This document shows positions 22,784-33,473 of a stretch of 35,000 nt of DNA, one piece after another; position 1 is the first letter of the stretch; every line of letters begins with the position of its first letter. The notes under the pieces are model-generated. The model saw nothing but the letters and a program-made list of their open reading frames with translations. It was not told where the DNA came from and ran no database searches. This DNA is from Anaeromyces robustus (taxonomy: Eukaryota; Neocallimastigomycota; Neocallimastigomycetes; Neocallimastigales; Neocallimastigaceae), in assembly GCA_002104895.1 (NCBI GenBank), contig MCFG01000130.1:95001-130000 (forward strand). The letters are read 5' to 3'. The translations under genes and the position numbers were made by a program.

Positions 22784-25700
22784 ATGGAACCAGAACTTAA
22801 GGCTAAAATTATCGATGGTTTCACTATCGGAAAGTAAAGATCTTCATATTAATATCTTTATCTTTTGTTTTTTATTTTATATATATATATTTGTTTTGTT
22901 TTACTCTCTTGTTATTCTGTAAATAATAACAATATAAAAATAAAAAAAAAGTTGAAAACTTTATCAAATAAAGAATAGATCATAATGTTGTATATATATA
23001 TATATATATATATCAGAAAATAATAATTTGGATAAAATATTACAAAAATTATTAATAATCATTGAAAAATGAATAAAAAAAAAAATTAGACTATAATACT
23101 TATAGATATAAATATAACTTTATTTCAATACATTTATTAAAATTTTAAAGGAACATTCGTGCTAACTTAAAGTTAGAAATTGAAGAATTAAAAAAGAAAG
23201 GATGTGTTCCACACTTAGCTATTATTCAAGTTGGTGCTCGTGAAGATTCCAACTCATATGTTAGAATGAAGCAACGTGCTGCTGTTGAAGTATATATTAT
23301 TTTTTTTTACAAATATTTTTCGAGCAAAAAAAATATTATTATAATTTTAAAATAAAAAGCCATTATTAATATTATTAACAAAATTATATAATTTTATTGT
23401 CAAAAAAAATAAAAAAAAAATTAAAAATTAAAAAATTAAAAATAAAAAAAAAAAATAAAAATAAAAAAATAAAAATAAAACAATTATAAAATATATAAAA
23501 TAGGCTGGTATGGACTTTACTTTAAGAAAGGAACCAGAATCCATTACTCAAGCTGAAGTAAGTATTTAGTAAAAAAAAATAAAGAATAATTTAGTTATTA
23601 TATAAAAAATATTTATCTATAATATATAAATTATTATATCAAAATTTATTAATTTATAATTTATATCTTTTATATATATATTTTTTTAATTAAAGTTATT
23701 AGCCATGATTAACAAAATGAACAATGATCCAGCTATTCACGGTATTTTAGTTCAATTACCTTTACCAAAACACATTGATGAAAAGGTTATTACTGAAGCT
23801 GTTGATTATCGTAAGGATGTTGATGGGTAAGTTTTTTTATAAAATAATTTTTTTAATAATAATTATAATTTTTTCTAATATAAACGAAATAAATGTTAAT
23901 ATTATAAGTTAAAATATACATATATAATATACATAATATATATAAAATATCATGTATATTATTAATAAAAAATAAATTATATTTATAAGGAAAAATAATA
24001 ATACTTATAATAAAAAGAAAATTCTAAATTTAATAATAAAATATTAATATTTTTATAATTTTTTTTCTATATTTTTTTTATATCTTTTTCTTTTTTTTTT
24101 TTTATTATAAATATAGTTTCCATTCCTTAAATATGGGTAAACTTGTTAAGAAAGATGAAGATCCACTCTTTGTTGCTTGTACTCCAAAGGGTTGTATTCG
24201 TTTATTAAAGGAAGTTGGTTGCCCAATCTCTGGTCAACGTGCTGTTGTTATTGGTCGTAGTAACATTGTTGGTATGCCAGTCTTCCAATTATTAAACCGT
24301 TTAGATGCTACTGCTACTTTGTGTCACTCTAGAACCAAGAACCTTGGTGAAATTGTTAAACAAGCTGATATTGTTATTGCTGCTGTTGGTCGTGCCCGTA
24401 TGGTTAAGGGTGAATGGATTAAGGATGGTGCTGTTGTTATTGATGTTGGTACTAATCCAGTTCCAGATTCCACTAAGAAATCTGGATACCGTTTAGTTGG
24501 TGATGTTGAATTTGATGTTGCTATTCAACATGCTTCTAGAATTACACCAGTTCCAAAGGGTGTTGGACCAATGACTATTGCTATGTTAATGGACAACTTA
24601 GTTATTAGTGCTAAGCGTTACTTTGAAGGTACTCGTGCTCCATGGACTTACTTACCAATTAAGCCACAAGTTCCAGTTCCAAGTGATATTGAAATTGCTA
24701 AATCTCAAACTCCAAAGCCAGTTAAGGATATTGCTACTGAATTAGGTTTATACGATTCTGAATACGATTTATACGGTGAACACAAGGCTAAGATTAACCT
24801 TTCTGTTCTTGACCGTTTAAAGAACTACAAAAACGGTAAATACGTTCTTGTTGCTGGTATTACCCCAACTCCTTTAGGTGAAGGTAAATCTACTACTGTT
24901 GTTGGTTTAGTTCAAGCTCTTGCTGCTCACTTAAACAAGAAAGCTATTGCTTGTGTTCGTCAACCATCTCAAGGTCCAACCTTTGGTGTTAAAGGTGGTG
25001 CTGCTGGTGGTGGTTATTCTCAAATTATTCCAATGGAAGAATTCAACCTTCATCTTACTGGTGATATTCATGCTGTTGCTGCTGCTAACAATTTATTAGC
25101 TGCTGCTATTGATACTCGTATTTTCCATGAAAACACTCAAAATGATAATGCTCTCTTCAAGCGTTTAACTACTGTTAAGGGTAACAAAAGAGAATTTGCT
25201 CCAGTTATGTTAAAGAGACTTGCTAAGCTTGGTATTAACAAGACTAACCCATTAGATCTTACTCCAGAAGAAATTACTAAATTCGCCAGATTAGATATTG
25301 ATCCAGAAACCATTACCTGGAGAAGAGTTGTTGATACTAATGATAGATTCCTTCGTTTAGTTACCATTGGTCAAAATGATACTGAAAAAGGAATGACTCG
25401 TAAAACAAGTTACGATATTGCTGTTGCTAGTGAAGTTATGGCTATTTTAGCTTTAACTACCTCTCTTAAGGATATGAGAGAAAGATTAGGTAGAATTGTT
25501 GTTGCTCAAAGTAAGTCTGGTGAACCAATCACTTGTGATGATCTTGGTGTTGGTGGTGCTCTTACTGTTCTTATGAAGGAAGCTATTAAGCCAAATCTTA
25601 TGCAAACCTTAGAAGGTACTCCAGTCTTAGTTCATGCTGGTCCATTCGCTAACATTGCTCATGGTAACTCTTCAATTCTTGCTGATCAAATTGCTCTTAA

Positions 25701-26571
25701 ATTAGTTGGTACTAGAACTGATAAGGAAAATAATGATGAAGAAGAAGGTTACGTTGTTACTGAAGCTGGTTTTGGTGCTGATATTGGTATGGAAAAATTC
25801 TTTAACATTAAATGTCGTAACAGTGGTCTTATTCCAAATGCTGTTGTTATTGTTGCTACTGTTAGAGCTATTAAATTACATGGTGGTGCTCCACCAGTTT
25901 CTGCTGGTCAACCACTTCCAGATGTCTACAATACTGAAAACTTAGACTTTGTTCAAAAGGGTATGTGTAATGTTGTTAGACATATTCAAAATGCCAAATC
26001 TTATGGTGTTAAGGTTGTTCTTGCCATTAATAAATTCACTACTGATACTGATGCTGAAATTGAATTAGTTCGTAAGATTGCTTTAGAAGCTGGTTGTGAT
26101 GATGTTGCTTTAACTAACAACTGGGCTGAAGGTGGTAAGGGTGCCGTTGATTTAGCTAATGCTGTTATTAAGGCTTGTGAAGGTGAAAACACTAACTTCA
26201 AATTCCTTTATGATCTTGATACTTCTATTGTTGAAAAGATTGAAACTATTGCTAAGAAGACTTATGGTGCTGGTGCTGTTGAATTAAGTGATGAAGCTAA
26301 GGCTAAGATTGAACGTTACACTAAACTTGGTTATGACAAACTTCCAGTTTGTATGGCTAAAACTCATTTAAGTTTCACTGCTAGTCCAGAAATTAAGGGT
26401 GCTCCATCTGGTTTCACTTTACCAATTCGTGATGTTAGAGCTAGTGTTGGTGCTGGTTTCATTTACCCAGTTGTTGGTACTATGCAAACTATGCCAGGTC
26501 TTCCAACTCGTCCATGTTATTATGATATTGATATTGATACTGAAACTGCTGAAATTCAAGGTTTATTCTAA
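22784..26571 (+). CDS. ADE3: Trifunctional cytoplasmic C1-tetrahydrofolate synthase (MTHFD1/ADE3 type)
   Basis: It interconverts tetrahydrofolate one-carbon forms: 5,10-methylene-THF dehydrogenase (NADP), methenyl-THF cyclohydrolase and ATP-dependent formate-THF ligase, feeding purine, thymidylate and methionine synthesis. Exons are 22784-22833, 23151-23289, 23504-23557, 23696-23826 and 24117-26571, joining in frame to 942 residues (human enzyme about 935). Dehydrogenase/cyclohydrolase, about 1-295: Y53 and K57 of the catalytic YxxxK, VQLPLP (100-105, Gln 101), CTPKG (146-150) and the NADP loop GRSNIVGMP (171-179). After a linker (about 296-325), the ligase has the ATP loop [11 protein letters not shown] (374-384), then [14 protein letters not shown] and [11 protein letters not shown], all eukaryotic type. 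Oddity: the usual PGGVGPMT reads PKGVGPMT (Lys 272). No mitochondrial presequence is evident, so it is likely cytosolic. Codons are restricted and G/C-richer, consistent with high expression. The symbol follows the yeast orthologue. Confidence 0.96.
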
Positions 26572-27791
26572 GCTAAAAAAAAAAAAAGATTAAAAAAAAA
26601 ATTTATAAAAAATGAAACAAAATAAATTGTTTAAGAAGATAAAGTAAATCTATCAATATCAGTAATCAATAATTAATCTTTTAAAAAATAAATTATTTTA
26701 TATATAGATAAAGAAAGCAAAACAAAATATAACAAGTTAAAAAAAAAAGTGATAAAACTTTTTATTATTTCTTTTTTTTTATTAATTTTTAATACCCAAT
26801 TTGACAAAAAAAAAAAAATTTCAGAAAAAAATATTAATAAATAAAAAAAAAAAAATTTGAGAAAAAAATTAACAAAAAAAAAAAAAAAAAATGCATATAA
26901 AAAAAAGTAAAAATATTTATTAATAAATTTTAATTGATAAATCTGTTTTATATTTGAAAAAAAAAAAAAAAAAAAAAAATTAAATAAATAAATAAAAAAT
27001 AAAAATAATAATTAAAAATAAAATAAGAAATATAATTAAATTAATATATTAATCTTATTTGTGTGAATGTATGTATATATATATATGTTTTTAAACTTAA
27101 TTAGGAAAAATAATAATAATAATAATAAGTTATTATTATTTTTTCTAAACTGTTATTTAGTATCTTTTAATCTATATAATTGTTATGAATAATATACCAT
27201 AAAATATAATATTCTTTTTTATAAATAACATATAATTAATCAATAATTTAATATATAAAATTATGATAAAAATTATTAGAAAGAACATTCAATATAACAA
27301 ATGCCAAAAAAGAAAAAAAGGAATAACATTTTTAAATATCATATATAATTATATATTACTCATAATTTGAAAAGAAAAAAAAACATATATATATTAATAT
27401 TATAAGCCAACTAACTTTTTTTACCATTCATCTACAAATAATACTGATCCCATTATTTTTTTTTTCTTGATATAAAAAAAGAAATTCATAAAACTTCTTA
27501 CTACTAATATCTTGGAAAAAAAAAAAAAAAAGAATTAAAATACTTGAAAAAAATTAATAAAAAAAAAAATACAAATACGAATACTGACACTAACAAGATG
27601 TTATATTTGCTAAATAGAAGTGGAATTAAATATAAATGCTTCTTTCTGTATTAATACTTTCTTTTTATTTGATATTTTTTTATTTATTATTTTTCACTAA
27701 CTTTTTTTTTTTTTTTTTCATTCATGTATAATATCATTAAATGTCGTTATAATAATAAATAATATAATATAATATAATATAATATAATAAT

Positions 27792-27881
27792 TATATATAT
27801 TAATATTATTGTTTATTAAGTATATATCTATAGTGATATATATATTAATATTATTGTTTATTAAGTATATATCTATAGTGA
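27792..27881. repeat. Perfect 45 bp tandem duplication
   Basis: Two identical adjacent 45 bp units, 27792-27836 and 27837-27881, each running from TATATATATTAATATTATTG to CTATAGTGA. The lack of any difference between copies implies a recent event. There is no coding content. Confidence 0.95.
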
Positions 27882-28310
27882 TATATATATTTAAATATTT
27901 ATAATATGTATTTTATGTATTTTATACTACAAATACTTATAATAATAATAAATAATAAACATATTTATATATTATAATTACATTTATTATTTATTATTTA
28001 ATAGGTAAATTTATTGAAAAATAAGTATTAGCATATTTTTTTTTATTTTATTTAATATAAATCAATATAATAAAACTTATATTATTAATACATTGATATT
28101 AATAATTAATATATTATACCAACTAAATGAATTTGAATTATAAAAAATATTGATTATTTGTAAGGTTGCCGTTAATTTATAAAGAAATAGTTTAATGTAT
28201 AATGTTTAATGTTATTTTTTTTTACCGTTTTTTATTTAATTATAAACTTAATTATTTTATTTATTTATTATATTTCATTAGTTGTATTATATTTAAATAT
28301 TAATAACAAT

Positions 28311-28312
28311 AT

Positions 28313-28363
<51 letters not shown>

Positions 28364-28379
28364 TTATTTATTTATCTAT

Positions 28380-28445
<66 letters not shown>
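28311..28445. repeat. (TTTA)n microsatellite
   Basis: About 135 bp of ATTT tetranucleotide with two phase-shifting TTATTA interruptions (near 28363 and 28413) and one ATCT variant. A tetranucleotide of this type reads as a repeated LFIY peptide on the plus strand, which is not a gene. Confidence 0.95.
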
Positions 28446-29552
28446 CTTATTTTTAATTAATCATAAAAAAAGTTTTTTTTTTTTAATATTCACATTTTAA
28501 AGTTTAAAAGAAATGAAACTTTATTTATAATTTAATACTCTATTAAATTATTATGTTTTTATTTCAATTATTAATTAATACTAATTATTAGCAAATAATT
28601 ATAATTATAAATTATAAAACAGTACTTTCAGATTATAAAAGTATATTTTCCTGTGTAGTTTTTTTTTTTTTATCATTATAAATATTAAATTAATACTTTT
28701 ATGATTTAAATAGTATTTTGTTGGTCATATGAAGGAATCATCAACGTCAGTATTAATTATATACAAATATTTTATTATATAATATTATTATAAAAAATAT
28801 ATTAATATTATTATATTATTATATTTTTATATTTCAATATTTTAATATTTTAATATTTTAATATTTTTATATTTTTATTATTTTATAATAATAATATAGT
28901 GTATGATAATATAATAAATATTATTCATATATTAGAATATATTTGTTTTTATCATTCACATATTAATTGATTTCCTAAATAATACTATAAAATCTATCAT
29001 TAAAAATTTTAAACTTTATTAAATATTAAAATAATAATTTTAAATTAAATTTTAAATTAAAATTTATTATTTAATTTATATGTATTTTACTATTATAAAT
29101 ATATTATAATAAAATAATAATACAAGTATAACATATAATTTAATTTATTTATTTATTTAATTCATTTATTTATTTATTTATTTATTTCTACTTTAAAATA
29201 CAAAAAATTTAATCTCATTAAAAAATATATAAAAAAGGATAATTTAACGCATAAAAAAAAAATTTTATTTTTATTTTTATTTTTATTTTTTTACTTATTT
29301 TCTATATTATTTTGAATAAAATAATAAAAAAAATTAAGAATAAAATTTTTTTTTAAAATAGTTAATATATTATTATCAACCTTTTTATATATCATCTTAT
29401 CATATCCATTTTTTTTATTATTTAAAAAAATAAATAAAACTATTATTATTTAATTTTTTTTTATTAAACTCTTCTTTATATCTTTATATATATATATATA
29501 TCTAATTATAGAAAAAAAAAAAAAGACTAGAGATTAAATAGATTTAACCACT

Positions 29553-32084
29553 ATGAATATGGAGGAAAGAATAAATAAAGTAAAAGAAATCCTTAAAAAA
29601 AGTGATATTACTAGTTTAAAAAACTTTTTAAATGATAATAATATCAATTTAAAAGATTTAAATAATAACAATTTTGATGTATTAATATATTCTATTGAAG
29701 TTAATGCATCTACTGATGTTATTAAATATGTAATGAAACAAGGCCAATATAAAAATTATAATTTTTATATCACGGAAAATAATAATAATGTTATACCCCT
29801 TTTTTCAGCTATAGCAAACAATAATTTTGAAATAGCTGACCTTTTAATAGAAAAAAAAGCAAATATTAATTGTACTATCAGTAACTATAATATTATCTAT
29901 TATTTGTGTAAAAATAACACACTCAATAAGGAAAACCTTCGTTATATACTAAACCATGGATTTAATATCAAATTTAGATTATCAGGACTTATCTATGAAT
30001 TAATAGAAAATAAAAAAAATGAATTTTTAAATATTCTTTTTAATTATTATATCTTTGATCAACCTTTTATAATAAACCTTTTAAAATTTTATAAAAATAA
30101 GGAACCTCTCACCCGTAAAGAACTTGCAAATATTTTATCTAAAGAAAAGAATAAAATATCTATCAATGAAACTATGTATAAAAAAGCTCATGATATAAAT
30201 AATTTTGAAGCTATAAAAATTTTTTTTAATCATGATGGTGCTGAACAAGATATTGTTTTTTGTCGTATTAATAAATATGATTTATTGGAAAAGGCAGTAA
30301 AATTAAATGATTATGATTTTGTTAAAGATATTTTAAGTTATAAATCTTTTAGTTTTAAAAATATTCTTACAGAATCTATTTTAATTGATGCAAATAAAAA
30401 TAGTAATATGAATATTATGAAATTATTAATTACTACTTCTTTAAAATCTATACCAAAAAAACCTAAAAAATCTTTAAAAGAATCAAATGATATTACTTCT
30501 TCTATAACACCAGCTACTCCAATATCTCCTACATCTCCTAAAACTCCTACATCTCCTACATCTCCTACAACTCCAACAACTCCAACTCCTCAAACATTAA
30601 AATTATCCCCAACAACAACAACAACAATTTATGATCCAAGTTATTTTAATTTAATTCTTAATATAGCTATAAGAATTAAAAATCTAAAATTAGTAGAATT
30701 TTTAATAGAAGATGAAAATTTTAAATCAACAGTAAATATAAATATTAAAGATATAAATGGAGAATCACCTATAATTACAGCTATTTATTCAGGAAATATA
30801 GAAATATTTGAATATTTATTAGAACATGGAGCTGATTGTAATACAAAAGATACTAATGGTAATTCATTACTTTCATTAGCTATCAATAATAATCCATTCC
30901 TTGTTAAATATTTATTAAAAAAACCAAATATTAATATTAATGAAAGAGATGCTAATGGAAATTATCCTTTAATTAATGCTATTAATCAAAATGATATTGA
31001 TAATGTTATTTTATTAATAAAATATGGTTCTCAATATAATTGGGATATGGATATTAATGATATGAATGGTAATACCCCAATTACCCTTGCTTATAAATTA
31101 GAACATTTTGAAATTTTCCGTTTCTTAGTTAAAAATATAGATATCCTTAATAAAAAGGATGCCAATGGTAATAGTATTTTATATTATACAATTAATGAAT
31201 GTGATGTAAATAATACAAAATATTTAATTAATAATGGTATCGATGTCAATTTCCAAGATAAATTTGGTAATTCTGCTCTTCATATTTCAATATATAAAAA
31301 AAATAGAGAAATTATTAATACTTTACTTCAAAATAAAAATATTATACTTAATACAGTTAATCGTCGTGGGGAATCCCCATTAATTACCATTATTAAAATT
31401 AATGATTATAAAATTAAAGATAATGAAGATATTATAAAAGAACTTATTAAAAGAGGTTCAGGTGTAAACTTTGTTGATAATGCTGGTAATTCTCCATTAG
31501 TTTATGCCGTTCAAAAACAATCTTTACCTATTGTTAAATTATTAATTAAAAAGGGAGCAAATGTTAATTTTATTTTAAGACGTTCAAAAAAATCTATTTT
31601 AATGTATGCTATGGAATTAGGAGGTGTAGATATTGTTAAACATATTGTTAAATCTGGAGCAGATATTAATTATAAAAATGATAAAGGAATGTCCATATTA
31701 AAAATGGCCATAGAAATTAATAATAATAAAGATATTTTTGAATATTTAATTAAATATAATGTTAATAATTGTTATACAGGTGAAATATGTGAAAATGAAA
31801 TTATACAAAGAATTATAATTAAAAATAGATTAGATTTAATAAAAATTTTAGTGAATAATAATTTAGATATTAATAATCCTGATGATCAAGGAGAAACAGC
31901 TATAAATTATGCCGTTAGAAATAAATCCATTGATATTTTAAAATATTTAGTGGCCAATGGTGCAGATGTTCATAATATAAATAATATTGGACAATCCATT
32001 GAAGAGATTAATTATATTTGTAATTATGATAATAATTGGAATGCCTATAATAAAATTTGTAATATTATTAAATCCAATAAATAA
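29553..32084 (+). CDS. Ankyrin-repeat protein 2 with S/T-P-rich insert
   Basis: Intronless, 843 residues; the ATG at 29553 is followed by another two codons later, and either may be used. It is a paralogue of the protein at 18292-20544: both start with the same weakly ankyrin-like helical module (NNFDVLIYSIE here, ENFDILIYIIE there; LIEKKANIN, YILNHGFN) up to about 297. Then comes a disordered insert (about 298-359) with eleven SP/TP dipeptides, absent from the paralogue. About fourteen ankyrin repeats follow to the C-terminus, more regular than in protein 1; good copies include GNSPLVYAVQKQSLPIVKLL with KKGANVN, and AVRNKSIDILKYLVANGADVH. No signal peptide or membrane helix is seen. Likely a cytoplasmic protein-binding scaffold; the insert could be a target of proline-directed kinases (inference). 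Partner unknown. Confidence 0.92.
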   Translation: MNMEERINKVKEILKKSDITSLKNFLNDNNINLKDLNNNNFDVLIYSIEVNASTDVIKYVMKQGQYKNYNFYITENNNNVIPLFSAIANNNFEIADLLIEKKANINCTISNYNIIYYLCKNNTLNKENLRYILNHGFNIKFRLSGLIYELIENKKNEFLNILFNYYIFDQPFIINLLKFYKNKEPLTRKELANILSKEKNKISINETMYKKAHDINNFEAIKIFFNHDGAEQDIVFCRINKYDLLEKAVKLNDYDFVKDILSYKSFSFKNILTESILIDANKNSNMNIMKLLITTSLKSIPKKPKKSLKESNDITSSITPATPISPTSPKTPTSPTSPTTPTTPTPQTLKLSPTTTTTIYDPSYFNLILNIAIRIKNLKLVEFLIEDENFKSTVNINIKDINGESPIITAIYSGNIEIFEYLLEHGADCNTKDTNGNSLLSLAINNNPFLVKYLLKKPNININERDANGNYPLINAINQNDIDNVILLIKYGSQYNWDMDINDMNGNTPITLAYKLEHFEIFRFLVKNIDILNKKDANGNSILYYTINECDVNNTKYLINNGIDVNFQDKFGNSALHISIYKKNREIINTLLQNKNIILNTVNRRGESPLITIIKINDYKIKDNEDIIKELIKRGSGVNFVDNAGNSPLVYAVQKQSLPIVKLLIKKGANVNFILRRSKKSILMYAMELGGVDIVKHIVKSGADINYKNDKGMSILKMAIEINNNKDIFEYLIKYNVNNCYTGEICENEIIQRIIIKNRLDLIKILVNNNLDINNPDDQGETAINYAVRNKSIDILKYLVANGADVHNINNIGQSIEEINYICNYDNNWNAYNKICNIIKSNK
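30504..30612. repeat. ACTCCT/TCTCCT coding repeat (S/T-P linker)
   Basis: Imperfect hexanucleotide repeat (ACATCTCCT, ACTCCA and similar) inside ankyrin gene 2, translated as alternating Ser/Thr-Pro. It is the most C-rich stretch of that gene, and is positioned exactly where the paralogue has a short loop (LSKIKDKIP), so it is an insertion rather than ancestral sequence. Confidence 0.85.
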
Positions 32085-32204
32085 GAAAGAAAAGTAAAGT
32101 AAAAAATAAACGTAAAAAAAATAAAATAAAATATAAAAAATAAAAAAAAATAAAATAAAATAAACATAAAATAAACAAAAATAAATAAATAAATAAAGTA
32201 ATAG

Positions 32205-32310
32205 CTTTTAAAATAAAATAAGATAAAATAAGAATCATTTATTTTCCTTTTTATTTTATTTTATTTTATTATATTTTATTTTATTTTATTTTATTTATTT
32301 ATTTATTTTT
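32205..32310. repeat. Imperfect A/T pentamer palindrome downstream of ankyrin gene 2
   Basis: AAAAT-type units at 32205-32235 are followed, after a short AATCATTT centre, by ATTTT-type units at about 32250-32295. The arms can pair into a long A-U hairpin. The position, 120-220 bp after the stop codon, fits a 3' UTR or transcript end, but that role is only inferred. Confidence 0.6.
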
Positions 32311-32365
32311 CTTTATCATTTCTTTCTTAATAATATTAAGTATATAAATATAATAAATTCATATA

Positions 32366-32633
32366 ATTTTAGTTAAATGCACATATATATGATCTTTTTA
32401 TAAAAAGATAAAAAAAAAAAAATAAAAATAAAAATTAATAAATAAACAAATAAATAAATAAATAATAAAAAATATAAAAAAAAGTATAAATTAAAAAAAA
32501 TTTTAGTTAAATGCACATATATATGATCTTTTTATAAAAAGATAAAAAAAAAAAATAAAAATAAAAATTAATAAATAAACAAATAAATAAATAAATAATA
32601 AAAAATATAAAAAAAAGTATAAATTAAAAAAAT
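32366..32633. repeat. 134 bp tandem duplication, each copy with an 18 bp palindrome
   Basis: Two near-identical units, about 32366-32499 and 32500-32633, both starting ATTTTAGTTAAATGCACATA. Each contains the perfect palindrome ATCTTTTTATAAAAAGAT (32392-32409 and 32526-32543), then an A-rich AAAT-type segment. Almost no differences separate the copies, so the duplication is recent. Confidence 0.9.
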
Positions 32634-32734
32634 AGAATAATTAAAAAATAGAATTAAATTAATATAGAATAAAATAGCAAAAAATTAACTAGTTATAGAA
32701 TATAACAAAAAAATTATTATTATAAAAAAATATA

Positions 32735-32753
32735 TAAATAAATAAATAAATAT

Positions 32754-32788
<35 letters not shown>

Positions 32789-32790
32789 TT
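32735..32790. repeat. Facing AAAT and TTTA arms
   Basis: An AAAT run (about 32735-32751) turns directly into a TTTA run (about 32752-32790), making an inverted repeat with essentially no loop. Such sequences can extrude cruciforms or arise by foldback synthesis. Confidence 0.8.
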
Positions 32791-32960
32791 TTTTAAATTT
32801 CAATAATTATAATAATAATAATAATAATAGAGTAAAAAAATGATAATGATATTGATAATGATAATAATATTACTATTACATCAATATTAATAGTATATTA
32901 AAAAAACAAAAAATAAAAAATAAAATAGAATAGAATAAAAACTATATTTCTTATAAAGAA

Positions 32961-33000
<40 letters not shown>

Positions 33001-33432
33001 TAAATAAATAAAAATATATATATAAAAATAAATAAAATAAAATAAAATAAAAATGCATCTATAATATTATTATAATAAATCATGTTAATGTATACCAATG
33101 ATTATTTTTTTTTATATTATAAAAATTTTAAAAGAAATGATTATAAAAAAAAAAAAAAATACATTTTAATCAAGTAACTATAGTAACTATGAGAAAAAAA
33201 AAAATAAAATGATAATTAAAAGTATTCATTACATTACATATATATATAATAAATTTCTATTGTTTATATAGATTTTTTTTTCTAGGTAATTTAATTTAAA
33301 AAGGATAAAAATCTAAATAAATTTATTTCAAAAAAAAAAAAAAAAAAAGGTGATTATTAGTGTTGTATTTCATTTTTTTTTTTTTTTTTTTTTTTTTTTT
33401 CATTCCAACTTATTAGAAGCATTTGGACCTTA

Positions 33433-33473
33433 CTTGTCTTATACAATACGGCTGATAAATGCAATAAGACAAG
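33433..33473. repeat. 10 bp perfect stem, 21 nt loop
   Basis: CTTGTCTTAT at 33433-33442 pairs perfectly with ATAAGACAAG at 33464-33473 across a 21-nt loop containing ACGGCTGA. It sits in a short island whose G/C content is well above the flanks, between a 28-nt T run and plain A/T. It could be a structured RNA fragment or a relic of an inserted element. Confidence 0.6.

Larger units (their letters stand above)
26572..29552. other. Spacer between the folate enzyme and ankyrin gene 2
   Basis: 3 kb without a convincing gene. The left part is poly-A/poly-T-rich 3' flank. It contains a 45 bp tandem duplication at 27792-27881, a TTTA microsatellite at 28311-28445 and another at 29141-29187. A short more complex patch near 28705-28750 could encode about a dozen residues (YFVGHMKESST) but has no supporting frame. 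The open frame at 28209-28460 is only the TTTA repeat read through. Confidence 0.75.

Noticed and set aside
24305-26593. Leu/Val-rich alternative frames inside the folate enzyme
   Set aside because: Produced by GTT/GCT/ATT codon bias read out of frame; the main frame carries all family motifs.
27413-27446. Minus-strand MGSVLFVDEW followed by GTAAAA, resembling a first exon
   Set aside because: Only ten codons, and no downstream exon could be found on that strand.
28209-28460. 83-codon plus-strand open frame rich in Leu/Phe/Ile/Tyr
   Set aside because: It is a read-through of the TTTA microsatellite; the peptide is a four-residue period with no other content.
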